A stretch of 64,000 nucleotides of DNA from JAHFUA01 sp963733935 (GTDB lineage Bacteria > Acidobacteriota > Terriglobia > Terriglobales > Acidobacteriaceae). Where the stretch lies: NCBI GenBank assembly GCA_963733935.1, contig CAVTEQ010000003.1, positions 310,001-374,000 of the forward strand, written 5' to 3'. The notes beneath the pieces are model-generated. The model searched no databases. It saw nothing but the letters and a program-made list of their open reading frames with translations, and was not told the DNA's origin. Positions 33,392-41,138 of this stretch are shown piece after piece. How positions within the stretch are numbered: position 1 is the first letter of the stretch; every line of letters starts with the position of its first letter. The position numbers and the translations under genes are program-made.

Positions 33392-34656
33392 ATGGGCATG
33401 CGCATGCTGCTGGACATCTTCGCGCAGACCCTGCGCACCCTGTGGGCGCACAAGCTGCGTTCCTTCCTCACCATGTTCGGGATCGCCTGGGGCGTAGGCT
33501 CGCTGCTGCTGCTGATCGGCGTGGGTGAAGGCTTCCGCAACGGCAATCGCAAGGAGCTGGAGAGCTTCGGCAAGAACATTATCTTCTTCTTTGGCGGGCG
33601 GGCGCCGGCGGTCGAAGGCAGCTTCACCTCGATGAAGTGGTTCAACCTGACGTACGACGATTACCTCGACATCAAGCGGGAAGCCAAGCTGGCGCTGCAC
33701 ATCTCGCCGCTTGATCGCGCGTGACGACATCCGCGCCGTCAGCGAATACACCAGCACCAACGGCCAGGTCTCGGGCGTGCCGCCCGTCTACAACCAGGTG
33801 CGGACGATCCCCCTGCAAGTTGGGCGATGGATCACCGATCAAGACAACGACGAGCGCCGCCGTGTCTGCATCCTGGGGCGGGAGATGACCAAGAACATGT
33901 TCCCCGGACGGCCGGCGGTGGGGAACACCATCATGCTGAACGGCGTGCGCTTCGAGGTGATCGGCGTGCTCTCGATGATCGGGCGCGAGGAGCAGAACGC
34001 CACCAACATCCGCATTTTTGTGCCTTTCAACACCATGCGCGAGCTCTTTCCGTCTGAAGGGCGAGAACTCCAAGGAAGGCAATGCGATTTCCTTCATCAA
34101 CTACCAGCCACGCACTTTCGACGAAAACGAAGAGGCTAAGGAAGAGATGCACAAGATCGTGGCCCGCAACCATGGCGGGTTCGATCCCAAGGGCACGGAC
34201 ATCTGGGAAGAATGGGACACGGTGAAGAACCAGAAGACCATGGGCAAGATATTCACCGCGATGGACTGGTTCCTGGGCGGGGTCGGGCTGGTGACGCTGG
34301 CGCTGGGCGCGATCGGCATCATCAACATCATGCTGGTGGCGGTGAGCGAGCGCACGCGCGAGATTGGATTGCGCAAAGCCCTGGGCGCGACCAATCGCAA
34401 CATCCTGTTCCAGTTTTTCCTTGAGGGCGCGTTTCTGACGCTGCTCAGCGGCGCCATCGGTGTGGGCGGCGCCATGGTGGTGATCAAGCTGCTCTCCGGC
34501 GTGCAATTGCCGACGGGCTTTGATACGCCGAAGATCGTGCCAGTGTCGGCCATCGGAGCAGTGCTGGCACTGGCGCTGGCGGGCATCGCGGCCGGCCTCT
34601 ACCCGGCGCGCAAGGCAGCCATGCTGGAGCCGGTAGAGGCGCTGCGCCAGGAGTGA
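33392..34656 (+). CDS. MacB-like ABC transporter permease, two frameshifts in this sequence
   Basis: A permease of about 420 residues once two inserted bases (33711/33712 and 34053) are removed. It begins with a helix (LRSFLTMFGIAWGVGSLLLLIGV). The periplasmic MacB_PCD domain follows, including VGRWITDQDNDERRRVCILG and NTIMLNGVRFEVIGVLS. The C-terminal FtsX-like domain has three helices, with the coupling segment SERTREIGLRKALGATNRNI. It is 3 bases upstream of a second permease of the same family. No ATPase gene is adjacent, so the ATP-binding partner must be elsewhere. Such systems act in peptide or lipid export or mechanotransmission. Confidence 0.88.
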
Positions 34657-34659
34657 ATC

Positions 34660-35934
34660 ATGATTCGTGATCTGCTGGGCGAAGCCTACGGGGCAATGAA
34701 GCACAACCGCCGCCGCACCACGCTCACCATGCTGGGCATGGCCTGGGGCATCGCCACCGTGGTCATCCTGCTGGCCTTTGGCTCGGGATTCGAACGCGCC
34801 ATCAACATGATTTTCAGCTCCTGGGGCACCGAGATGATCATGGTCTTCCCCGGGCGCACTTCGTTGCAGGCGGGGGGCTCGAAGGCGGGCAGTGAGGTCA
34901 AACTCAAACTGGCCGACGTGGACTACATTCGCAACGAAGTCCCCATGATTAAGGGCATCACGCCGATGTTCGACAAGGGCAACAACGGCAACAACAACCA
35001 GCAAGGCAGCGCTACCATCCAGCACGACACGCGGACTTTTACCAACCTGTTCCTCACCGGCGTATATCCCGTCTACCAGCGCATTCGCCGCTTCGACGTG
35101 CAGACCGGGCGCGCGTTGACGGAGCAGGATGAGTTCACGCGGGCGCGCGTGGCCGTGATCGGCGATGAAGCCAAGCAGAGGCTGTTTTCTGGCGAACTGG
35201 CGGTGGGTGGCAACATTCGCATCAATGGCATGACCTTCCAGGTGGTCGGCGTCTACCAGCACAAGGTGCAGGGAGGCGACAACAACGACAACACCATGGT
35301 GGTCATCCCGTTCAGTACCATGGGGGACCTGTACAACACTGAATACATCACCGGCATGGCGATGGATTACGAGGGTGAAGACCATCGCCAGCTCGCGCGC
35401 GTGGTCCGCGCCGTGCTCGCCGGGCACCACAACTTCCGCCCTGACGACCGTCGTGCTGTTTTCGTCGCCGACGTCAAAGAAGATTTCGACGAGTTCAAGG
35501 TCGTAACCGCTGCGCTGAAGGTGCTGCTGGCGTTCATCGGCGCGCTGACGCTTGGCATCGGCGGCATCGGCCTGATGAACATCATGCTGGTCTCGGTGCA
35601 ACAACGCACCCGCGAAATCGGCGTTGAGAAAGCCCTCGGCGCGCAGAAACGGCAGATCCTCTTTCAATTCCTCGCCGAAGCGCTGGCTATCACCTTTGCC
35701 GGCGGCCTGGCCGGCATTGTGATCGCCTACGTGATCTCGTGGACGGTCGGGTCGATTACGCTGATGAGCGCGTTCGGCGAGAACAGCGGCGCCGGCGATA
35801 TCCACCTGGGCATCAACCTCAGCAGCCTGATCGTGGCGACAGTCATCCTCAGCCTTGTGGGACTTATCAGCGGGATGCTGCCCGCCGTGCGCGCCGCCGG
35901 CCTGGATCCGATCGAGTCGCTGCACTACGAATGA
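34660..35934 (+). CDS. MacB-like ABC transporter permease
   Basis: A 424-residue permease. An N-terminal helix (RRTTLTMLGMAWGIATVVIL) precedes a large periplasmic region with an Asn/Gly-rich segment (FDKGNNGNNNQQGSATIQH). The FtsX-like end contains FIGALTLGIGGIGLMNIMLV, the coupling helix QQRTREIGVEKALGAQKRQI and two more helices. The start follows the first permease by 3 bases, so the two likely form a heteromeric permease. Substrate unknown. The last helix ends in AAGLDPIESLHYE, the usual family terminus. Confidence 0.93.
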   Translation: MIRDLLGEAYGAMKHNRRRTTLTMLGMAWGIATVVILLAFGSGFERAINMIFSSWGTEMIMVFPGRTSLQAGGSKAGSEVKLKLADVDYIRNEVPMIKGITPMFDKGNNGNNNQQGSATIQHDTRTFTNLFLTGVYPVYQRIRRFDVQTGRALTEQDEFTRARVAVIGDEAKQRLFSGELAVGGNIRINGMTFQVVGVYQHKVQGGDNNDNTMVVIPFSTMGDLYNTEYITGMAMDYEGEDHRQLARVVRAVLAGHHNFRPDDRRAVFVADVKEDFDEFKVVTAALKVLLAFIGALTLGIGGIGLMNIMLVSVQQRTREIGVEKALGAQKRQILFQFLAEALAITFAGGLAGIVIAYVISWTVGSITLMSAFGENSGAGDIHLGINLSSLIVATVILSLVGLISGMLPAVRAAGLDPIESLHYE

Positions 35935-35938
35935 GCTT

Positions 35939-36022
35939 ATTGATCCATTGATCCATTTGGTCATTGATTCATTGAACCGGTCCCAATGAAGCAATGGATC
36001 AATGAGTCAATGAATCAATCTC
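35939..36022. repeat. AT-rich inverted and tandem repeat (ATTGATCCATTG type)
   Basis: Short units such as TTGATCCATTG, TTGATTCATTGA and CAATGGATCAATGA recur in both orientations around a central ACCGGT. The two halves are complementary over most of their length and can form a long stem. It lies between the permease pair and the next operon and could act in termination, though no T-run follows. Confidence 0.6.
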
Positions 36023-36050
36023 CCTGCCCCGGCTGTGATTAAATCATGCG

Positions 36051-36332
36051 GTGGAAAACGCTCGCCTGGAACGCGTCCTCGAACAACTCCGCCTCTATGA
36101 ACATCCGCTGCTGGCCTTTGACGCGCGCGAGAAGGGCGACGGCGTCGAGGTCATCATTCGCTTCAAAGATCCCGGACTGAAGGTCCACACCTACTATTTC
36201 GAGCTGCACCCGCGCGACCTCGACCATCCGCAGTTCGAGTGGACCTTCCAGCGCCAGCTCTACGATTGCCTGCACGACTACTTCGTCGAGATGTTCATCC
36301 GCACGCCGCAGGACGTGAAAGAGCGGCAATGA
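36051..36332 (+). CDS. Conserved small protein upstream of MidA-like methyltransferase
   Basis: A 93-residue acidic protein from a GTG start. Its pattern is ERVLEQLRLYEHPLLAFDAR, EVIIRFKDPGL, HTYYFELHPRDLDHPQF and WTFQRQLYDCLHDYFVEMF. It alternates helix, strand, strand, helix, with no catalytic motif that I can name. The stop overlaps the methyltransferase start (ATGA), which implies coupling and a shared pathway. Function unknown. Confidence 0.75.
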   Translation: MENARLERVLEQLRLYEHPLLAFDAREKGDGVEVIIRFKDPGLKVHTYYFELHPRDLDHPQFEWTFQRQLYDCLHDYFVEMFIRTPQDVKERQ

Positions 36333-37447
36333 CGCTGCGCGAGCGCATCGAGCGGGAGATTCGCGAGCACGGCCCCATCCCTTTTTCCCGCTACATGGAA
36401 ATGTGCCTGTATGAGCCGGAACTCGGCTATTACGCGCGCCGCCAGGAGCAGTTCGGCAAGGCCGGCGACTATTACACATCGAGCGACGTGCACGCAATTT
36501 TCGGACGGCTGATGGCCCGCCAGTTCGAGGAGATGTGGCGCGTGCTGGGCTCGCCGAAGCGCATCGAGATCGTGGAACTCGGGCCCGGCCGCGGACTGTT
36601 CGCGCGCGATGTGCTTGGCTGGTCGCAACACAAGTTCCCCGAATTCTTCCGCGCGGTGCACTACACGCTGGTGGAACGGTCGGCCGCATTGCGCGAGAAG
36701 CTAGCGTCGGGGCTGGCCGGCCACGTTGCGTCGGGGAAAGCGTCCATTGCAGGAGACCAAGCGAGCCGCGTCTCTACCGAAGATGTGATTGTCTTCGGCA
36801 ACGAGTTCTTCGACGCGCTGCCGGTCGAGGTGATGAGCAATCATGGGGTGATGCGAATCGGATCGGAGGCCGGCAGGTTCGTCGAGAGCTTCGTCTCCGC
36901 ATCGGCTGCCGAAATGGAATACCTCGATCGTTACTCCATACATCCCGAAGAAGGCGAGCGCGTGGAAGCCGGCCTGGAGGCACAGCGATGGATGCAGACC
37001 ATCGCCCGATCCGTCAGCCGAGGATTTGTGGTTGTTATCGATTACGGCTACGTGCGCGAGGAACTTCTGGCCGGGCGCCATCGTGGCACGATCATGTGCT
37101 ACCGCCAGCACTCCGCCAGTGACAATCCCTATGAAGCTCCCGGCGAGCAGGACATCACCGCGCACGTCAATTTCACCGCATTGCGTGCCACCGGCGAACA
37201 GGCCGGCCTTGACTGCTTCGGATTGATAACCCAGGCGCAGTTCCTGATGGGCATCGGCGAAGAAACGCAGTTTGCCGACGCCTTCGAAGACGCGCACCTG
37301 CCCCAGGAGCGCGCCAAGCGCGCGCTGCAGCTCAAGCATCTGGTCACGCCAGCAGGGATGGGCGAGACGTTTGACGTGCTGGTGATGGCGAAGGGCGTGG
37401 AGAAGGAAAGGGCTGTCGGGCTGAGCGGGTTAAGGTTCGGTCGCTAA
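36329..37447 (+). CDS. MidA/NDUFAF7-type SAM-dependent methyltransferase
   Basis: A 372-residue protein of the family whose mitochondrial member (NDUFAF7) methylates an arginine of complex I. It has the family start EIREHGPIPFSRYMEMCLYE followed by GYYARRQEQFGKAGDYYTSS. The SAM-binding loop is EIVELGPGRGLFARDVL. Later blocks are FGNEFFDALPVEVM, IDYGYVREELLAGRHRGTIM and DITAHVNFTALRA. The bacterial substrate is not known. The start at 36329 overlaps the upstream small gene. No respiratory complex I genes are in the window. Confidence 0.93.
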   Translation: MTLRERIEREIREHGPIPFSRYMEMCLYEPELGYYARRQEQFGKAGDYYTSSDVHAIFGRLMARQFEEMWRVLGSPKRIEIVELGPGRGLFARDVLGWSQHKFPEFFRAVHYTLVERSAALREKLASGLAGHVASGKASIAGDQASRVSTEDVIVFGNEFFDALPVEVMSNHGVMRIGSEAGRFVESFVSASAAEMEYLDRYSIHPEEGERVEAGLEAQRWMQTIARSVSRGFVVVIDYGYVREELLAGRHRGTIMCYRQHSASDNPYEAPGEQDITAHVNFTALRATGEQAGLDCFGLITQAQFLMGIGEETQFADAFEDAHLPQERAKRALQLKHLVTPAGMGETFDVLVMAKGVEKERAVGLSGLRFGR

Positions 37448-37457
37448 GTGTGCTCAC

Positions 37458-37653
37458 AAGCCCGCGGAGCGGGCATAAGAACGTAGCCCACGGCGTAAGC
37501 CGTGGGACTATGTCGTTTCGTTGGCCAGCCCGCGAAGCGGGCGAAAGATCAGGATTCTCGGCAATTCTTTCGCCTGCTTCGCAGGCTAACGTTTTCCGAT
37601 TTCTTTCCCACGGCTTACGCCGTGGGCTACGCTCTTGCGCGCGCTACGCGCGC
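37458..37653. repeat. Cluster of nested palindromic repeats (family B)
   Basis: Several short palindromes lie in one spacer: GCCCGCGGAGCGGGC, CCCACGGCGTAAGCCGTGGG, GCCCGCGAAGCGGGC, GCCTGCTTCGCAGGC and GCGCGCGCTACGCGCGC. The 25-base unit starting GTAGCCCACGGCGTAAGCC at 37482 recurs exactly inverted at about 37605-37629, so the whole block can fold back on itself. Non-coding, between converging genes. Confidence 0.85.
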
Positions 37654-37706
37654 TGAAACGGCTTGCTTCTCTCGAGAAACCAGAAACTACAAACTAGAAA
37701 CCCTGG

Positions 37707-39794
37707 TCACATCCCGCTGCTGTCTTTCGCCACCTCGCGCTTGTACGGCGTCTGCAGGTACTTGCGGGCTTCTTCCAGGGCGCCCTGGGTGTCGTCGTGG
37801 GTCTGCAGCGCCTGGCGATACATATTGACGGCGCGGTCGCGCTGGTCGGTGATGTCGAAAATCTTGCCCAACTGCAGGTAGCTCCACACCTCGGTCCACC
37901 TGGGCTCGCCGTCACCGTTCATGGAGCGGCGGTAGTAGTCGGCAGCCGCCTGATAGTTGTGCTGGAGGAAGAACACCTCGGCAATGCGGTAGGCCGCCAG
38001 CGAGCTGTTGTGGTTGCTGTCGAGCGCCTTGTTGAACTCCTTGAGCGCCTCGGTGTAGTCGCCCTGCTGCACCAGTTGCTGCCCGCGCATGATCGACGCG
38101 CGAGTTTTGAGGTCGGGAGAATTCTTCAGCACGTGGTTGTTGGGATCGAGCACGATCCGCCGCGGCCGCCCGAAGGTCTCGATTACGTACGGCGAATCGG
38201 TCCCCACCACCTCAATGCGCTTGAACTCAGTCTTGCCGTCGGTATCGACTTTCACCTCAATCGGCATGCGAAACAAGTCGAGGTCCTGCTGCACTTCGCC
38301 GGCAATGCGGAACCCCTTGTTGTTGCCCAGCCGGTAGACGGTGTACTTGTTCTTGAAATCTGGCGCGCCGGTGGAATCCAGCCACTGAGTGAAGAAGCCG
38401 CCCAGGCGCTCTCCGGATTGCGCCTCGGCGACCTGGCGAAAGTCATCGGAAGTCGCCGCCTTCCACGCAAACTGCCGGGCGAAGGCGTGCATGGTCTTCT
38501 CGAAGGCGGCATTGCCCACCACCCAGCGCAGCATGTGCAGGATCATGCCTCCCTTGTTGGTGACCATCGATTGGAATTCCGGGGAGAACACGTCGAGCTT
38601 GCCGACGCTGCCCAGCGGTACGGAATCGTAGGCAAGCGCGCCCACCGCCATATCTTTTGTGACTTCCTCGAACCCAGCCTCACCGGCCGCCTGCTCCACG
38701 TAGCGCGCCTCGGAGTAGCGGGAGAAGCCATCGCTCAGCCAGAAACTCTCGCGATTCGCGGGACTCACCAGCGCTCCCCACCACTGATGGGCGATGGTAT
38801 TGGCCAGCAGTCGGTACTGCACCTTTTCGCTGAACGCGCGCTGCGCCAGCGCCGCCATCTCCGGCGCCCAGGCGGAGGGCACCGTGTCATCGGGAATTTC
38901 GATCACCTTCAGCGTGGTCGACGGCCCTGGCCCGTAAACCGAGGTGAAGAACTCAAACTCCTTGGCCGCGGTCTCGCCATAGCTTGCCGCCAGCGGCCGC
39001 TTGTTGGCCAGCACGTACGTCTGGACGTTGATGCCGCCGTGGTTCGTGTCGGTTACGTTGAACTGACCGGCGATGATGGTTCCGGGAAAGCTCGGCTTGT
39101 CCCAGATGAATGTATAGGTGGTTTTGCCGGACTGCTCTTTCTTCGGCGGCCGCGGCTTTTCAACCTTTGCCCGCTTGCCGTTGCGAACCACGGTCTCCTG
39201 CTCCGGCGGTTCATTGACCGGCGCCATTCCCAGACTGGTGGACTGTTTTCCGCTGCCCACCACCATCAGCGACGAGGGAACGGTAATGTGCATGGCGGCT
39301 GTGAAGCGATTCGTGTCATACCCGACCATCGGGAACCAGCGCCCGGCATAGAGCAGATACGATTCCGGTTCGCCGACGTAGGCCAGCTTCAGCCCCTCGA
39401 CCGGGCTATCGTCCGACGATTGCAGCACGCCTTCGTAGACGAAGGTCAGCGTCGAAGTGGCGCCCTTGGAGATCCCCGCGGAGAGCGGCACGCGCACGGT
39501 GGAATCCTGGGTGACGCGCTCGGCGGAAAGCGGATGCCCGTCGGCATCCTCTACCTTGGTAAGGCGCAGCGCATTGTTCAACTCGAAAGTAGCGACGCTG
39601 ATGTCATCCAGCGCGGTGAACCGAACCTGCGCGCGTGCCGCCAGCTTGTGGGCCTTGGGCAGAAGTTCCGCGTTGATTTCGTAGTCATCCACGCGGAGGC
39701 GTTGCTTTTCCGCGCCAAACGAGTAGAGAGACAGCAAAAGCAGTGCGCATGCGGCCCCGAGGGCGCATCGCACAACCGGCCGAGCCAAAGACAT
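37707..39794 (-). CDS. M1-peptidase-like protein with degenerate zinc site and TPR end
   Basis: A 695-residue secreted protein (signal CALGAACALLLLSLYSFGA). It has the M1 aminopeptidase layout: an N-terminal beta domain, then YLLYAGRWFPMVGYDTNRF, then the catalytic-domain fold. At the expected HExxH site it has N332-T-I-A-H336, and at the third ligand D355 in WLSDG replaces Glu. The zinc site and catalytic Glu are therefore lost. The final 150 residues are TPRs (KALDSNHNSSLAAYRIAEVF, RWTEVWSYLQLGKIFD). ATG at 39794 gives the better signal peptide; 39860 is also open. Probably a binding or chaperone protein rather than a peptidase. Confidence 0.85.
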   Translation of the reverse strand: MSLARPVVRCALGAACALLLLSLYSFGAEKQRLRVDDYEINAELLPKAHKLAARAQVRFTALDDISVATFELNNALRLTKVEDADGHPLSAERVTQDSTVRVPLSAGISKGATSTLTFVYEGVLQSSDDSPVEGLKLAYVGEPESYLLYAGRWFPMVGYDTNRFTAAMHITVPSSLMVVGSGKQSTSLGMAPVNEPPEQETVVRNGKRAKVEKPRPPKKEQSGKTTYTFIWDKPSFPGTIIAGQFNVTDTNHGGINVQTYVLANKRPLAASYGETAAKEFEFFTSVYGPGPSTTLKVIEIPDDTVPSAWAPEMAALAQRAFSEKVQYRLLANTIAHQWWGALVSPANRESFWLSDGFSRYSEARYVEQAAGEAGFEEVTKDMAVGALAYDSVPLGSVGKLDVFSPEFQSMVTNKGGMILHMLRWVVGNAAFEKTMHAFARQFAWKAATSDDFRQVAEAQSGERLGGFFTQWLDSTGAPDFKNKYTVYRLGNNKGFRIAGEVQQDLDLFRMPIEVKVDTDGKTEFKRIEVVGTDSPYVIETFGRPRRIVLDPNNHVLKNSPDLKTRASIMRGQQLVQQGDYTEALKEFNKALDSNHNSSLAAYRIAEVFFLQHNYQAAADYYRRSMNGDGEPRWTEVWSYLQLGKIFDITDQRDRAVNMYRQALQTHDDTQGALEEARKYLQTPYKREVAKDSSGM

Positions 39795-39901
39795 AAAGCT
39801 GAGTACTCCCAGAGTAATGAAAACTAAGATGATCAATCCAGCCGGACGGATGCAATGCACTGAAATTGGTGCATAGCCGAAGTGTTGCGAAAAGCAACAG
39901 G

Positions 39902-41038
39902 CTATGCCAAGGTTCGCAGAACTGCATCCGCGGCCCGGTCGGCGGCGGAGCCAGAATCGCTGCCTGACTTCAGCCGTGCCCGAACCTGGGCCAAATCTGC
40001 TTTCATTTTCTCACGAACTGGGCCGTCGGGCAGGATTTCCCGCAGCTTCGCCGCTACGTTCTCGGCAGTGAAGTTTGCCTGGATCAGTTCGGGGACCACT
40101 TGCTCGCCGGCGATCAGGTTGACCATGGCGAAGTTTTTCACATGGACCAGCGGACGTCCAACCCTCCACGTAACCGGCGAAACGCGATAGACCACCACCA
40201 TGGGCGTGCCCATCATCGCGGCTTCCACGGTCGCGGTTCCGCTGGCGACCACGGCGGCGCGGGCGTAGGCCAGGCCTCGCCGGTCGGGCGTGGTGAAGAG
40301 AATGAAGTTATAACTGGGATTGAGCTTCTGCACCTGCAGGTCGAGCCACCAGGGATCGATCGTCGGGGCGATCGGCAAGACGAACTGGTAATCACAACCC
40401 AGCAGCTCCGCCGTCCGCAGCAAAGCGGGCAAATTCATCCGAATCTCTTTGTGGCGGCTGCCGGGCATGAGCGCAATGATCGGCTTGTCGGGCTCGTATC
40501 CCTGCTCCTCCAGGAACTCCGCTAAAGACTCAGACGGCTTTTCCAGATCGGCTAGCGGATGTCCTACGTACTCCGCATCCACGCCGCGCTCGCGGTACCA
40601 CTGCTCCTCAAACGGAAAGATGACCAGCGCCTTCTTGAAGTAGCGTTTTACCAGGCGGACCCGGCCTGAGCGCCAAGCCCAGAGCTGCGGGGCGACGTAG
40701 TAGATGACCGGAACGCCGCGCCGGTGGAGCTCACGCGCGACCTTGAAATGAAATGCCGGCGAATCGATCAGAATGGCGGCGTCGGGCTTGCGATCGTCGA
40801 TAGAGCGGACCAGCTTGCGGAATTCGGCGTAGATCTTTGGGAGTCGCGGCAGGATTTCGGTGATCCCGACCACGGCCAATTCCTTCGACTGAACGATCAG
40901 CTCGCAGCCCGCGGCCTGCATGCGCTCGCCGCCGACACCGAAGCACTCGAGGTCAGGCACGCGCCGGCGCAGAGCCTCGATGAGCTGCGCGCCGTACATT
41001 TCGCCCGAGGCTTCCCCGGCGGAGATCAGAAGACGCAT
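39902..41038 (-). CDS. lpxB: Lipid-A-disaccharide synthase
   Basis: LpxB joins UDP-diacylglucosamine and lipid X to form the lipid A disaccharide at the inner membrane. The 378-residue GT19 enzyme has the family opening ISAGEASGEMYGAQLIEAL. It continues with FGVGGERMQAAGCELI, VVGITEILPRLPKIYAEF, DSPAFHFKVARELHRRGVPV, YYVAPQLWAWRSGRV, YVGHPLADL and LMPGSRHKEI. The end carries ASGTATVEAAMMGTPMVVVY. Its presence indicates an LPS-bearing outer membrane. It is downstream of an MsbA-like exporter on the same strand, with a family A repeat in the spacer. The pairing of lpxB and a lipid flippase gene fits one pathway. Confidence 0.96.
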   Translation of the reverse strand: MRLLISAGEASGEMYGAQLIEALRRRVPDLECFGVGGERMQAAGCELIVQSKELAVVGITEILPRLPKIYAEFRKLVRSIDDRKPDAAILIDSPAFHFKVARELHRRGVPVIYYVAPQLWAWRSGRVRLVKRYFKKALVIFPFEEQWYRERGVDAEYVGHPLADLEKPSESLAEFLEEQGYEPDKPIIALMPGSRHKEIRMNLPALLRTAELLGCDYQFVLPIAPTIDPWWLDLQVQKLNPSYNFILFTTPDRRGLAYARAAVVASGTATVEAAMMGTPMVVVYRVSPVTWRVGRPLVHVKNFAMVNLIAGEQVVPELIQANFTAENVAAKLREILPDGPVREKMKADLAQVRARLKSGSDSGSAADRAADAVLRTLA

Positions 41039-41040
41039 GT

Positions 41041-41138
41041 GTAGCGCCGCCGTCTCGGCGGCTGTCCTCGGCGGCGTCTCGCCGCCGGTGTTGCGGGCAA
41101 GATGCCCGCAACGACAGCCGGCACGATGCCGGCGCTAC
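41041..41138. repeat. Palindromic intergenic repeat, family A copy 4
   Basis: A 98-base element: GTAGCGCCGCCGTCTCGGCGG on the left and GCCGGCACGATGCCGGC then GCTAC on the right. The internal stems are GGCGGCGTCTCGCCGCC and TTGCGGGCAAGATGCCCGCAA. It fills the gap between the exporter and lpxB, overlapping the exporter's stop by one base. Confidence 0.85.

Noticed and set aside
34027..35994. Minus-strand frame of about 655 codons
   Set aside because: It is antisense to the two permeases and is rich in His, Gln and Asp from reversed codons; no domain is visible.
37458..37653. CRISPR array
   Set aside because: The repeats are palindromic modules of different sequence in both orientations with no uniform spacers, and there are no cas genes.
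37797..39827. Plus-strand frame of about 676 codons
   Set aside because: Antisense shadow of the M1-like/TPR gene.
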